From the NCBI RefSeq assembly GCF_026012015.1, contig NZ_BRXR01000001.1:2815501-2879500 (forward strand): a DNA stretch of 64,000 nucleotides, given 5' to 3'. The position numbers were made by a program, and so were the translations under genes. Origin of the DNA: Clostridium omnivorum. GTDB lineage: Bacteria; Bacillota; Clostridia; Clostridiales; Clostridiaceae. The notes beneath the pieces are model-generated. The model saw only the letters and a list, made by a program, of their open reading frames with translations, ran no database searches and was not told the origin of the DNA. This document shows, piece after piece, positions 9,487 to 19,640 of the stretch; positions within the stretch are counted from its first letter, which is position 1; each line of letters begins with the position of its first letter.

Positions 9487-10908
9487 TTGAAAGTTTCAGA
9501 AAGAGATTTTATTAAAAATGTAAGAGATTATTTATTGGGTCGTGGGTGCACAATCACCAAAGAAGATGTTAGACAGGGTTCTGTTATAGCTGATATGATA
9601 GGATGCATTATAAATGAAAAAGGTGAACTAGAGAACAAGGTCTTGGTTGAAATAAGGCGAAAACCTTCACCGGAGGCTCAGAAACAACTTTTTAGTATAG
9701 CTAAAAAATTTAACGTTACTTATTCCCTATTGGCTATACTTGATGATAACAATAAACCAAGGTATTACTGGTTTGAAACAGAAAGTGGCCTTCCTATAGT
9801 TGAGCAAACTTTTGAAAGTATATCCGATCATGTTATTAGCGATGTTGATATAGAAAGTACTCTATGGAATGCTTTAGATTTAATGAGAACAATGGCAATA
9901 ACGAGTGATGAGGCTATAGATATTCTTTTATATCTACTTCTAGTAAGAGTTTATCTATCAGAACACAAAGATTTAGATAAATGGCCGTCTTTAAAGGAAG
10001 GTGAATTGCAGTCATTAATTAGTATATCTACGGACTACTACCATTTATTAAAGTATGATATTACTAGATTTATGTTTAAAGATAGTCTTGATAGATTGCT
10101 TTCAATATTGAACGGTTTGCCAGTTAAGTCTAAACATTATCACAGCATACTAAATTCTTTAATCCAGAAGGTTATGGCTACCAAAGCAGGTGAGGTTATT
10201 ACTCCAGCCAACCTTCTGAATATAATAGGGAAGGTTACTAAAGAGCTTAATATTAAAGACGGAAAAGTAATAAACTTAGGATCTGGAGTTGGAAGTCTTT
10301 TAAGAGAAGCTAGAGAAAATTCATCCGCAAATGTTTACGAAGGAATAGAGTTAAATGTAAATTTAATATCTCAATCTTCAATTATAAATATTTTATGTGG
10401 TTATAGTGATATAACGATCAAAAATGATGATGCATTTAGACTAGGTAATACAGAAGAATATAACCTTACTCTTATAAACCCTCCAATGGGTTTAAAAGTA
10501 AAAAAGGATACTCTAGAAGGATTAGATATAGCTGAAGGACGGGGAATGGTAAATATAACAGAAGCATTTATTGAAAAATCAATAAACATTACAATTCCTG
10601 GAGGATATGTTATTTGTGTTGTACCAGAGGGAATTCTTTTTGCAGGGACTAGTAAAGCAATACGAGATATTATACTGAAGAAAACAATAGTAAAATCTAT
10701 CATTAGCTTACCAGCAAGTACATTTAGACCTTTTACAGGTGTACAGACAAGTTTATTGATTCTTAGAAAAAAGGATAAGAGTACTAATACACCAAAGGAT
10801 TTATTTATAGGGAAAATTGACTCATTTGATGATACAGATGATGTATTAAATGGATTTAGTAAGTGGTTAATTGAGGAGGGAGATCATGGCAGTATCAGAA
10901 AGATGTAA
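9487..10908 (+). CDS. N6-adenine methylase-like protein with N-terminal nuclease-like domain
   Basis: 473 residues, TTG start with AAGGAGGAG upstream. Residues 1-110 resemble the PD-(D/E)xK-like N-terminal domain of type I restriction subunits: ADMIG, then LVEIRRKPSPEAQKQL near residue 52. Residues about 220-450 resemble HsdM: KAGEVITPANL matches the GQFYTP region, motif I is NLGSGVGSLL near 262 instead of DPACGSG, and the catalytic motif near 330 is NPPM instead of NPPF/Y. Losing the aromatic residue suggests weak or no methylation. It overlaps the HsdS-like gene by 23 bases, so the two are translated together. It may be a modified type I-like system in which this protein senses or binds DNA rather than methylating it. 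Confidence 0.75.
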   Translation: MKVSERDFIKNVRDYLLGRGCTITKEDVRQGSVIADMIGCIINEKGELENKVLVEIRRKPSPEAQKQLFSIAKKFNVTYSLLAILDDNNKPRYYWFETESGLPIVEQTFESISDHVISDVDIESTLWNALDLMRTMAITSDEAIDILLYLLLVRVYLSEHKDLDKWPSLKEGELQSLISISTDYYHLLKYDITRFMFKDSLDRLLSILNGLPVKSKHYHSILNSLIQKVMATKAGEVITPANLLNIIGKVTKELNIKDGKVINLGSGVGSLLREARENSSANVYEGIELNVNLISQSSIINILCGYSDITIKNDDAFRLGNTEEYNLTLINPPMGLKVKKDTLEGLDIAEGRGMVNITEAFIEKSINITIPGGYVICVVPEGILFAGTSKAIRDIILKKTIVKSIISLPASTFRPFTGVQTSLLILRKKDKSTNTPKDLFIGKIDSFDDTDDVLNGFSKWLIEEGDHGSIRKM

Positions 10909-12235
10909 TTATGATATATTCGTGGGCGCTGAGGAATGGACAGTTGATACATTAATAACTAAGTTAAATATTACAAATGAAAAACGTATACCTGTTACTG
11001 AGCTTGTTAAGATTAACTCAGTAACCTTGAAGGAATTGAACTTGGAAGGCAATATTTCACTACCTTATGTAGAAGTTAAAAATGTAGATGCAGATAATAA
11101 AATTCTAGATATTCAAAACTTAGTAGAAATGCAAATAAAAGATCTTCCTGCAAGGGCTAGATATGTAGGATATCCTGGAGACATACTTTTATCATCTATA
11201 CGCCCAGAACGTGGGGCGATAGCTATACTGCCACATGATTATGAGTATTATGCTGTTTCAAGCAACTTCTTCGTACTAAGTCCTATAGATATTCCAAGTG
11301 AATTGTTATATTTCGTCCTTAGTGATGAATCTGTACTTAATGAATTTGGATCACTTGCTAGTGGATCTACTATACCTACTATGACTGTTAAGCAATTTAA
11401 AAGCTATAGATTTAAAGAGTTTGATAAATCATCAAATAATATCAACGCTGCTATTAATATATATAACAAGTTAATAAATAGGGTTCAAAATTTTGTAAAC
11501 ATTAATGATGCTGCAGATATTGTATTTAAAGATAAGTTACTTGTTACAAACAATGCTAATAAGAATCTGCCAAAATTCAAAGCCATAGATTATTCATTAC
11601 TATCAGATAGATTTGATGCAGAATTTTTATTATCAATAAATAGTCCATCTATCGAATGGAAAGTTAAATCTAACAAGATAAAGGATATTGCATTAGTAGA
11701 AAATCCGCCTAGTGAAGCCAAAAGAAATGAATATGTTAATGACGAACTTCCAATAATACAAACAAAAAATCTCCAGGAAAATAGTATATATATTGATTCC
11801 AAAGATGTTGAGTTTGTTAAAATTGATGATGAAAGTTCCAAGGGTGTTAGGTTTTTAAGGCCAACAGATATTATTGTAGCTAAGATAGGCGCAAATTTAT
11901 CAAAATCTGCAATAATTCCTAGCGACTTAAAGGGGGCTATTAGTAATCCTAACTCTTATATAATTAGAAATGAGCATGGTGATGTGTTAACTGAGTATCT
12001 GCTACTATTCCTAAGAACGAGCATGGCCCAAGAGCAAATCGAAGCACAGATAAAATCTGGATCAGCAATGAAGATGCTAAAACTATCAATGCTTAAAGAA
12101 ATAGAAGTTCCATTGCCAGGTCTTGATATGCAGGGAAGTATTGTAGATGAAATAAATAAAAGAGCTAACATTAATGATGAATCTACACTTGAAAATGACA
12201 TTAAATTATTTAAACAAAATTTATTTATTTCTTAA
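10886..12235 (+). CDS. HsdS-like DNA specificity subunit
   Basis: 449 residues from ATG 10886, which has GAGGAGGGA directly upstream inside the end of the preceding gene. Two target-recognition-like halves are visible: the first around residues 20-190, with YPGDILLSSIRPERG and STIPTMTVKQFKSY; the second around 235-430, with IIVAKIGAN and the SAMKMLKLSMLKEIEVPLP segment. The pattern of a recognition domain ending in 'lips' motif plus helix is that of type I S subunits. No HsdR-like gene follows, so the partner is the methylase-like protein just upstream. Confidence 0.8.
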   Translation: MAVSERCNYDIFVGAEEWTVDTLITKLNITNEKRIPVTELVKINSVTLKELNLEGNISLPYVEVKNVDADNKILDIQNLVEMQIKDLPARARYVGYPGDILLSSIRPERGAIAILPHDYEYYAVSSNFFVLSPIDIPSELLYFVLSDESVLNEFGSLASGSTIPTMTVKQFKSYRFKEFDKSSNNINAAINIYNKLINRVQNFVNINDAADIVFKDKLLVTNNANKNLPKFKAIDYSLLSDRFDAEFLLSINSPSIEWKVKSNKIKDIALVENPPSEAKRNEYVNDELPIIQTKNLQENSIYIDSKDVEFVKIDDESSKGVRFLRPTDIIVAKIGANLSKSAIIPSDLKGAISNPNSYIIRNEHGDVLTEYLLLFLRTSMAQEQIEAQIKSGSAMKMLKLSMLKEIEVPLPGLDMQGSIVDEINKRANINDESTLENDIKLFKQNLFIS

Positions 12236-12316
12236 AACTATGGAACTTTAATAACGGAAACCAGGAACCCAAAGGTTATGCCAACCTGGCTTCCTTATAA
12301 ATGGAGAGTATATTAT

Positions 12317-12625
12317 ATGAATACTACAGGTTTTATAAGAGGTTATATAGCTAGATCAATGGATTATGATAAATTTTTCAATCATGTTATAGATTGCATT
12401 GGTCAAGAGTTTAATACTAATGCTAAAGTAGAGGATTTAGAGGATAAGTATAGAATTACTATAAATAATATGACTCTTGATTTAAGCAAAGATACATGTA
12501 GTGTGTTAAAGAAAACTTCCCCGTATGCACTTGATAAATATATATTAGAAGAGTTAAAGACAAGGGGATTTGATTTTAATATAAATAGAAGCCAATATAT
12601 CCAGTATTGCTATGGAATTTTTTAA
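12317..12625 (+). CDS. Small hypothetical protein
   Basis: 102 residues from ATG 12317 with GGAGAG upstream; an earlier in-frame ATG (12278) lies in the inverted-repeat-rich gap and has no ribosome site. The protein has no membrane segment; its end is rich in Tyr. It follows the HsdS-like gene by 81 bases in the same direction and may belong to that operon. No family recognised. Confidence 0.5.
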   Translation: MNTTGFIRGYIARSMDYDKFFNHVIDCIGQEFNTNAKVEDLEDKYRITINNMTLDLSKDTCSVLKKTSPYALDKYILEELKTRGFDFNINRSQYIQYCYGIF

Positions 12626-12986
12626 GCCGAAGGATTTCAGTAATATAACTATGGAAATAAAACTTAGAAAATCAATTAGTTATGCCATTATTAGATACAA
12701 CGCAGCACAAAGATTTAGTAGGAAACTTTATTTCTAATATAGTGCTAGAGGTGATTGTATTTGTTGTTGAGTAGGAGAAAAATAATATCAAACAAAAATA
12801 GCAAGAAGGTATCTATATAGCTAAAAAAGGTAGAATATCTAGGTTGAACTAAGGTTAAACTTCCTGAACAGATATGAAGTTTGAAGTTATGTAAATTAAG
12901 ATGTTTTTATAACGTTTTTACATAGCGTAATATAGAGATTGATATTAAACTTTAAAGTAAGTAAATTTAAAAGGAGAAGTGCAAAA
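12626..12986. other. Gap upstream of hsdM, presumed promoter region
   Basis: 361 bases, stops in all frames. It should contain the hsdMSR promoter; TATAAC- and TATAGA-like hexamers near 12905-12940 are possible -10 elements but none stands out. AAAGGAGA just before ATG 12987 is the hsdM ribosome site. Confidence 0.45.
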
Positions 12987-15419
12987 ATGGCAATTAAAAA
13001 GAGTGAACTATACAGCTCCCTATGGGAAAGCTGCGATAAGCTTAGAGGTGGAATGGATGCATCTCTGTATAAGGATTATATATTAACATTACTATTCGTA
13101 AAGTATGTAACTGATAGATATAAGGGAGATAGATTTGCAGAAATTATAGTACCAGAAGGCGGAAGCTTTGATGATATGGTGGCTGCTAAAAACAAATCAA
13201 ATATCGGAGAAGAAATAGATAAAATAATTTCAAAACTGGCAGAAGCAAACAACCTTAAGGGTGTTATTGATGTTGCTCAGTTTAATGATGAAGAAAAGAT
13301 AGGTAAAGGTCAGGAAATGGTAGATAAGCTTACAGAGCTTATTGGAATATTCCAGAATCCTAAACTTGACTTCAAAAGTAATAGAGCCGGTGGAGACGAT
13401 ATATTAGGAGACGCCTACGAATACCTGATGCAGAATTTTGCAACAGAGTCCGGAAAGAGCAAGGGACAATTTTATACACCTGCTGAAGTTTCAAGAGTAA
13501 TGGCTAAGGTTATAGGTATAGCAAATGCAACTAGTTCTTCACAAACTCTTTACGACCCGGCATGCGGCTCAGGTTCATTACTTATTCGTGCAGCAGATGA
13601 GGCATCAGTAAATATAACAATTTATGGCCAGGAAAAAGATGTACCAACAGCAGGTCTAGCAAAAATGAACTTGGTACTTCATAACAAGGCTACTGGTACA
13701 ATAGCCAGAGAAAACACACTGGCACATCCCTTCTTTAAAGAAGGAGACCAAAACAGCAATGAGCTTAAGCGTTTTGATTATGTTGTAGCAAATCCGCCCT
13801 TTTCCCTAAAAGCATGGGGGTTAGGTTTTAATCCATCTAGTGATGTATATAGCAGATTTACAGACTATGGGTTACCACCAGAAAAAAATGGTGATTATGC
13901 CTGGTTACTTCATTTAGTTAAGTCTATGAAAAGTACTGGAAAAGGAGCAATAATCCTTCCCCATGGTGTTTTATTCAGAGGCAATGTGGAAGCAGCCATA
14001 AGAAAAAATATTATTGATCATGGCTATATAAAAGGGATAATAGGTCTTCCTGCCAACCTTTTTTATGGAACAGGAATACCGGCATGTATCATAGTTCTTG
14101 ATAAAGAAAATGCTTCTTCTCGAAAGGGCATATTTATGATAGATGCAAGCAAGGGCTTTATTAAGGATGGAAATAAAAACAGACTTAGAGAACAGGATAT
14201 ACACAAAATTGTTGATGTGTTCACCAAACAATTAGAAGTGCCAAAGTATTCAAGATTAGTGCCTAATGATGAAATAAAAATAGACAATGACTACAATCTT
14301 AATATACCTCGTTATATAGATAGCAGCGGGCCTGAGGATGTTCAAAACATTGAAGCACATCTTAAAGGCGGTATTCCAGCAGAGGATATTGAAAAGCTTG
14401 AAATGTTTTGGTCTGTTTATCCATCACTTAAAACTGTTTTGTTTTCAGAATGCGAAAGACCAGGGTTCTTAAAGCTCAATGTATTAAAGGATGATATAAG
14501 GAGTACAATTTTTGAGCATGATGAATTTGTGAATTATGGGAAAAAGGTACACTCGGCTGCTAATAATTGGATAGATTCAAATAAAGAAAAGTTAAAAAAT
14601 CTTAAAATTGGAGATAATCCAAAGAAATTAATAAATGATATTGGTGAACAAATACTTGAAATATTCTCTGAGGTATCTCTTATTGATAACTATGATGTTT
14701 ATCAACAGCTTCTTACCTACTGGGGAGATATAATGCAGGATGATGTTTATGCAATTTGTTATGATGGCTGGGAAGCTGGAAGAGAGATAGATATAGAATA
14801 CACCACTCCTAAAAAGGGTAAACCAAAGGAAAAGGGCTTTGAAGGAAGAATTATTTCCAAAACGCTTATTATTTCTGAGTACTTTAAGTCAGAACAAACC
14901 GCCATAGATGATTTAGAAGCTAAGAAAGATGAAGTGGTAAGAAACTATGAAGAACTTTATGAAGAATACAGCGGAGAAGAGGGGCTATTAAGTGAAGTTA
15001 TAGTTGACGAAAAAATAAAGCCAGCAGACTTGAAGGCAAGAATTAAGGAACTTAAAAAAGAAAAAAGCAACGATGAGGAACTGGCAGTATTGCAACAATA
15101 TGAAAAGTTATTAGAGGAAGAAGCTGCATATAATAAAAAAATAAAAGAAGCTAAGGAAGCTCTTGATAAGAAAGTAAAGGATAAATATAAGATACTTACA
15201 GTTGAAGAGATAGAACATCTTGTAGTTGATTTAAAGTGGAACAAGAGCATATTTGAAGGTATTGAGGCTATATATTCTGCAGTATCTCATAACCTTGCAA
15301 GCCGTATAATTGAATTGGCAGAAAGATATGAAACTACATTATTGGAGTACAATGATGAGGTTGAAGAACTTGAAGCTAAAGTAAAATCTCATTTGGAGAG
15401 GATGGGGTTTGCATGGTAG
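12987..15419 (+). CDS. hsdM: Type I restriction-modification methyltransferase subunit
   Basis: 810 residues from ATG 12987 (AAAGGAGA six bases upstream; the earlier in-frame ATG lacks a site). It transfers methyl groups from S-adenosylmethionine to N6 of adenine within the HsdMS complex. The N-terminal HsdM helical domain (LYSSLWESCDKLRGGMD) is followed by GQFYTP near 167, motif I DPACGSGSLL near 189 and motif IV NPPF near 268, all intact. It is longer than the usual ~500 residues: the C-terminal 300 residues are helical, with a charged coiled coil around 640-740. The gene overlaps hsdS by seven bases. Confidence 0.95.
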   Translation: MAIKKSELYSSLWESCDKLRGGMDASLYKDYILTLLFVKYVTDRYKGDRFAEIIVPEGGSFDDMVAAKNKSNIGEEIDKIISKLAEANNLKGVIDVAQFNDEEKIGKGQEMVDKLTELIGIFQNPKLDFKSNRAGGDDILGDAYEYLMQNFATESGKSKGQFYTPAEVSRVMAKVIGIANATSSSQTLYDPACGSGSLLIRAADEASVNITIYGQEKDVPTAGLAKMNLVLHNKATGTIARENTLAHPFFKEGDQNSNELKRFDYVVANPPFSLKAWGLGFNPSSDVYSRFTDYGLPPEKNGDYAWLLHLVKSMKSTGKGAIILPHGVLFRGNVEAAIRKNIIDHGYIKGIIGLPANLFYGTGIPACIIVLDKENASSRKGIFMIDASKGFIKDGNKNRLREQDIHKIVDVFTKQLEVPKYSRLVPNDEIKIDNDYNLNIPRYIDSSGPEDVQNIEAHLKGGIPAEDIEKLEMFWSVYPSLKTVLFSECERPGFLKLNVLKDDIRSTIFEHDEFVNYGKKVHSAANNWIDSNKEKLKNLKIGDNPKKLINDIGEQILEIFSEVSLIDNYDVYQQLLTYWGDIMQDDVYAICYDGWEAGREIDIEYTTPKKGKPKEKGFEGRIISKTLIISEYFKSEQTAIDDLEAKKDEVVRNYEELYEEYSGEEGLLSEVIVDEKIKPADLKARIKELKKEKSNDEELAVLQQYEKLLEEEAAYNKKIKEAKEALDKKVKDKYKILTVEEIEHLVVDLKWNKSIFEGIEAIYSAVSHNLASRIIELAERYETTLLEYNDEVEELEAKVKSHLERMGFAW

Positions 15420-16543
15420 AAAATGTGCTTGAAGGATATAAGAAAACTGAAGTTGGTGTAATTCCAGAGGAATGGAAAGTAAGAAAATTAAAGCAAATAA
15501 CTAATATGAAAAGTGGAGTAAGTATTACTGCCAAGGATATTGATGAATCTGGTGAGTATCCTTGTTATGGGGGAAATGGTCTAAGAGGATATACATCTAG
15601 GTTTACTCATAATGGAAGGTACGCTCTAATTGGACGACAAGGAGCTTTATGTGGAAATGTTCAGTATGTTGAAGGAACTTTTTTTGCATCAGAACATGCA
15701 GTTGTTGTAACTCCAAATCCAGAAATAGATATTGAATGGCTATCGTATATGTTGATTGATATGAATTTAAATCAGTATTCGGAATCATCAGCACAACCAG
15801 GTTTATCTGTAACAAAGATACTGGAACTTTCAATACCCGTGCCATCAAAGAGAGCTGAACAAACTGCTATATCTACTGCTTTATCCGATATTGATGAACT
15901 AATTAACTCACTAACAAAGTTAATTGATAAAAAGAAGAATATTAGGCAAGGAGTAATGCAGGAACTGCTTAGGGGTAGAAAAAGACTTAATGGATTTAGT
16001 GGGGAGTGGGAAACGAAAATCGTTGAGGAGATTGCAGTTGTTTCCAGAGGAAGGGTAATAAGTCATAAGGAAATATCTAATTCATTACTAAAAAAGTATC
16101 CTGTGTATTCATCACAAACAACAAGTAATGGAATAATGGGATATATTGACAGTTATGATTTCGATGGAGAGTATATTACATGGACAACTGATGGTGTAAA
16201 TGCAGGAACAGTATTCTATAGGAAAGGTAAATTTAACTGCACTAATGTGTGTGGGACAATTAAACTACTACACGGAAATCACTATTTTGTTGCGAAAAGA
16301 CTTGAGTTAGAGACAGGTAAATTTGTGTCTAAAAATTTAGCTAATCCTAAGCTAATGAATGATGTTATGAAAAAAATTACAATAACAATCCCACCAACCA
16401 TTAAAGAGCAAACAGCTATAGCCCAAATTCTTACTGACATGGACAATGAAATAAATAAACTAACTCAAAAACTCGACAAATACAAAACCTTAAAACAAGC
16501 AATGATGCAGGAACTTCTTACTGGTAAAAGGAGATTGATTTAA
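15413..16543 (+). CDS. hsdS: Type I restriction-modification specificity subunit
   Basis: 376 residues. ATG 15413 overlaps the hsdM stop (ATGGTAG), indicating coupled translation. It has two target-recognition domains: residues 1-150 open with YKKTEVGVIPEEWKV, and 190-340 follow. Each ends in a conserved helix: EQTAISTALSDIDELI near 145 and EQTAIAQILTDMDNEI near 340. The two helices form the spacer that sets the gap between the half-sites. It is slightly shorter than most HsdS. Target sequence cannot be read from the protein. Confidence 0.95.
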   Translation: MVENVLEGYKKTEVGVIPEEWKVRKLKQITNMKSGVSITAKDIDESGEYPCYGGNGLRGYTSRFTHNGRYALIGRQGALCGNVQYVEGTFFASEHAVVVTPNPEIDIEWLSYMLIDMNLNQYSESSAQPGLSVTKILELSIPVPSKRAEQTAISTALSDIDELINSLTKLIDKKKNIRQGVMQELLRGRKRLNGFSGEWETKIVEEIAVVSRGRVISHKEISNSLLKKYPVYSSQTTSNGIMGYIDSYDFDGEYITWTTDGVNAGTVFYRKGKFNCTNVCGTIKLLHGNHYFVAKRLELETGKFVSKNLANPKLMNDVMKKITITIPPTIKEQTAIAQILTDMDNEINKLTQKLDKYKTLKQAMMQELLTGKRRLI

Positions 16544-16544
16544 T

Positions 16545-19500
16545 ATGAATGTGGGGGAAATAGAAAGAATAACACAGGAAAGAGTAGTTAAACTTTTTAT
16601 TGATAAGTTGGGGTATAGCTATTTAGGTAATTGGGAAGAAAGAAAAAATAGTAATGTAGAAGAGGAATACCTTAAAAAACATCTTAAGAATGCAGGGTAT
16701 TCCCCTGTGCTTATAACAAAGGCAATTAATGAATTTGTAAATAATGCTTCTAATCAGCAGTTATCTTTGTATGACCTAAATAAAGAGGTTTATTCTGCAC
16801 TGCGATATGGGGTAAAGGTTCGTGAAAATCCTGGAGAAGCACCTAAGACAGTTATGTTAATTAACTGGAAAGAGGTTTGGAAAAATGATTTTTACATCGC
16901 TGAAGAGGTAACTGTTGAAGGAAGCCATTCAAAACGACCTGATATTGTATTATATGTAAATGGTATTGCTCTTGGAGTTTTGGAGCTTAAGAGAAGTACT
17001 GTATCTGTAAGTGAAGGTATTAGGCAAAATATTGATAACCAAAAGGAAAATTTTATAAGACAGTTTTTCGCCACCATGGGGTTAATAATGGCCGGTAATG
17101 ACAGCGAAGGCATAGCCTATGGGGTTATAGAGACTAAAGAAAAGTATTACCTTTCCTGGAAAGAAGATAAGGATGCAGAAGATAAAATTTCAAAGCATAT
17201 ACGAACCCTTTGTGACACAGTAGATTACAAGCTGGATAAAAATATAATAAGCATATGTGAGCAAAATAGATTTCTTGAAATACTATATGATTTTATAGTA
17301 TTTGATAGAGGAATCAAAAAAGCTTGCCGTCCTAATCAGTACTTTGGAGTAAAAGCAGCACAGGAAAGATTAAAGTCACGTGAGGGCGGTATAATCTGGC
17401 ACACTCAAGGTTCAGGAAAAAGCCTAACCATGGTATGGCTGGCTAAATGGATTAAAGAAAATAAAAAGGATTCTCGTATTCTAGTTATTACTGACAGAGA
17501 GGAATTAGACGAGCAGATAGAAAAGGTATTTATGGGTGTAGGTGAATCTATTTATAGGACTAAAAGCGGTAGGGATTTAATCAATAAATTGAATGAAGCT
17601 ACTCCTGTTATGATTTGTTCTCTTGTTCATAAGTTTGGCAGGCGCGGCGGAGAGCTTACCGATAAAGATTATGAAAGCTATATAGATGAAATAAAAGATA
17701 GTTTGCCTAAAGATTTTAGAGCAAAAGGTGATGTGTATGTCTTTGTTGATGAATGTCATAGAACACAGTCTGGTAAGTTACACAAGGCCATGAAAGCTAT
17801 ACTGCCTAATTCTGTATTTATTGGTTTTACAGGTACGCCTTTAATTCAAAAGGATAAACAGTCCAGTATAGAGATTTTTGGAACATATATTCATACCTAT
17901 AAATTTGATGAAGCAGTTAAGGATAAGGTAGTATTAGATTTACGCTATGAGGCAAGAGATGTAGATCAGAATATTGTATCCCAGGAAAAGATAGATCAGT
18001 GGTTTGAGATTAAAACAAAGGGTCTGACAGATGTAGCTAAAGCACAGTTGAAACAGCGGTGGGGAACCATGCAAAAGATTTTTAGCTCAAAGTCACGCTT
18101 AAGTAAAATTGCAAGTGATATATATTTCGATATTTCAACGAAGGATAGGTTGCAAAATGGCAGAGGAAACGCCATGCTTGTAGCAGGCAGCATATATGAA
18201 GCCTGTAAGTACTACGAGTTGTTTCAGGATATGGGACTTAAAAAGTGTGCTATTATAACTTCTTATAATCCTAATATATCTGATATTAAAGGAGAATCTG
18301 TTGATACTGACAGCGAGACAGAAAAGCTGGAAAAGTATGAGATATATCAGAAGATGCTTGGTGGTAAAGATTCAGCTACTTTTGAGAAGGAAGTTAAAGA
18401 TAAGTTTATAAATGAACCAGCGCAAATGAAATTATTAATAGTTGTTGATAAGCTATTAACGGGATTTGATGCTCCATCAGCTACTTATCTTTATATTGAT
18501 AAATCCATGAGGGACCATGGATTGTTTCAGGCTATATGCCGTGTTAATAGACTTGACAGTGAAGATAAGGAATATGGATATATCATAGATTATAAAGACT
18601 TATTTAAAAAGCTTGAAAAAGCTGTTGAAGATTATACCTCTGAAGCTTTTGATGCTTATGATAAGGATGATGTAAAGGGGCTTCTTAAGGATAGGCTTAA
18701 AGAGGCCAAAGAACATCTGGAAGAGCTTCTTGAAGGCTTAAGAGCTCTTTGCGAACCAATAGCACCGCCTAAAGGAACACTTGAATGTCAAAGATACTTC
18801 TGCGGGATTAATGCAGAGGATTTGGAAGAATTAAAAAATAATGAGCCTAAGAGAGTAGCTTTGTATAAACTGACAGCTTCATTAATACGGGCTTATGCAG
18901 AAATTGCACCAGAGATTACTGATGAAGCTGTTGGATATACTTCAGTACAAGCAGTAGCTATAAAGAAAGAAGTTGAAAGTTATATAAAACTTAGAGATGA
19001 AATAAAACATGCCAGTGGTGATTACATTGACCTCAAAAAATATGAGCCAGATATGAGACATTTAATTGATACCTACATTAGTGCTGAGGAAAGCAGAAGA
19101 GTATCTGCCCTAGAGGACATGTCACTTATAGAGGTTATTGTAAACCGTGGAGTAGACTTTGTAGATGAATTACCAGAAGGTATAAAAAAGAATAAAGAGG
19201 CAGCAGCTGAAACTATTGAGAATAACGTTAGAAGAAAGATAATAGAAAAAACAGAAACAAACCCTAAGTACTTTGAAAAAATGTCTCAGCTCTTAAAAGA
19301 ACTGGTGGAACTGCGAAAAAGAGCTGCTGTTAGTTATGAAGAGTATCTTAAGCAAATAGTAGAGCTTACTAAAAAAGTTCACAAGCAGGAGAATGATACA
19401 AATTATCCGGAAGATATAAGAAAATCAAAGGCATTAATGGCTTTATATGATAATTTGGACCATAATGAAGAATTGGCTAAAAAGATTCACAACTCAATTA

Positions 19501-19640
19501 TAACAGATGGACAAGATGGATGGAGAGGAGACCCAAGCAAGTCAAGAAGAATAAGGGGAATAATTTATTCATATATTGGCGAAGATGGAGATAGGTTAGA
19601 AAAGATTTTCAAAATAGCTGAAAACCAAGGAGAATATTAA
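16545..19640 (+). CDS. hsdR: Type I restriction endonuclease/translocase subunit
   Basis: 1031 residues; ATG 16545 is one base after the hsdS stop, with AAAGGAGA upstream. The N-terminal PD-(D/E)xK nuclease is intact: RPDIVLYVNG near 131 and VLELKRS near 145. The SF2 motor follows: Walker A TQGSGKS near 286, DECH box near 401, FTGTPL near 427 and LLTGFDAP near 640. A helical C-terminus ends the protein. It cleaves unmethylated DNA after translocation together with HsdM and HsdS. No lesion seen, so the system should be active. Confidence 0.95.
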   Translation: MNVGEIERITQERVVKLFIDKLGYSYLGNWEERKNSNVEEEYLKKHLKNAGYSPVLITKAINEFVNNASNQQLSLYDLNKEVYSALRYGVKVRENPGEAPKTVMLINWKEVWKNDFYIAEEVTVEGSHSKRPDIVLYVNGIALGVLELKRSTVSVSEGIRQNIDNQKENFIRQFFATMGLIMAGNDSEGIAYGVIETKEKYYLSWKEDKDAEDKISKHIRTLCDTVDYKLDKNIISICEQNRFLEILYDFIVFDRGIKKACRPNQYFGVKAAQERLKSREGGIIWHTQGSGKSLTMVWLAKWIKENKKDSRILVITDREELDEQIEKVFMGVGESIYRTKSGRDLINKLNEATPVMICSLVHKFGRRGGELTDKDYESYIDEIKDSLPKDFRAKGDVYVFVDECHRTQSGKLHKAMKAILPNSVFIGFTGTPLIQKDKQSSIEIFGTYIHTYKFDEAVKDKVVLDLRYEARDVDQNIVSQEKIDQWFEIKTKGLTDVAKAQLKQRWGTMQKIFSSKSRLSKIASDIYFDISTKDRLQNGRGNAMLVAGSIYEACKYYELFQDMGLKKCAIITSYNPNISDIKGESVDTDSETEKLEKYEIYQKMLGGKDSATFEKEVKDKFINEPAQMKLLIVVDKLLTGFDAPSATYLYIDKSMRDHGLFQAICRVNRLDSEDKEYGYIIDYKDLFKKLEKAVEDYTSEAFDAYDKDDVKGLLKDRLKEAKEHLEELLEGLRALCEPIAPPKGTLECQRYFCGINAEDLEELKNNEPKRVALYKLTASLIRAYAEIAPEITDEAVGYTSVQAVAIKKEVESYIKLRDEIKHASGDYIDLKKYEPDMRHLIDTYISAEESRRVSALEDMSLIEVIVNRGVDFVDELPEGIKKNKEAAAETIENNVRRKIIEKTETNPKYFEKMSQLLKELVELRKRAAVSYEEYLKQIVELTKKVHKQENDTNYPEDIRKSKALMALYDNLDHNEELAKKIHNSIITDGQDGWRGDPSKSRRIRGIIYSYIGEDGDRLEKIFKIAENQGEY

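Noticed and set aside
12262-12295. Inverted repeat pieces (CCAGG/CCTGG, AAGG/CCTT) after the HsdS-like gene as a terminator
   Set aside because: Pairing is short and interrupted and there is no T-run, so a terminator cannot be supported.
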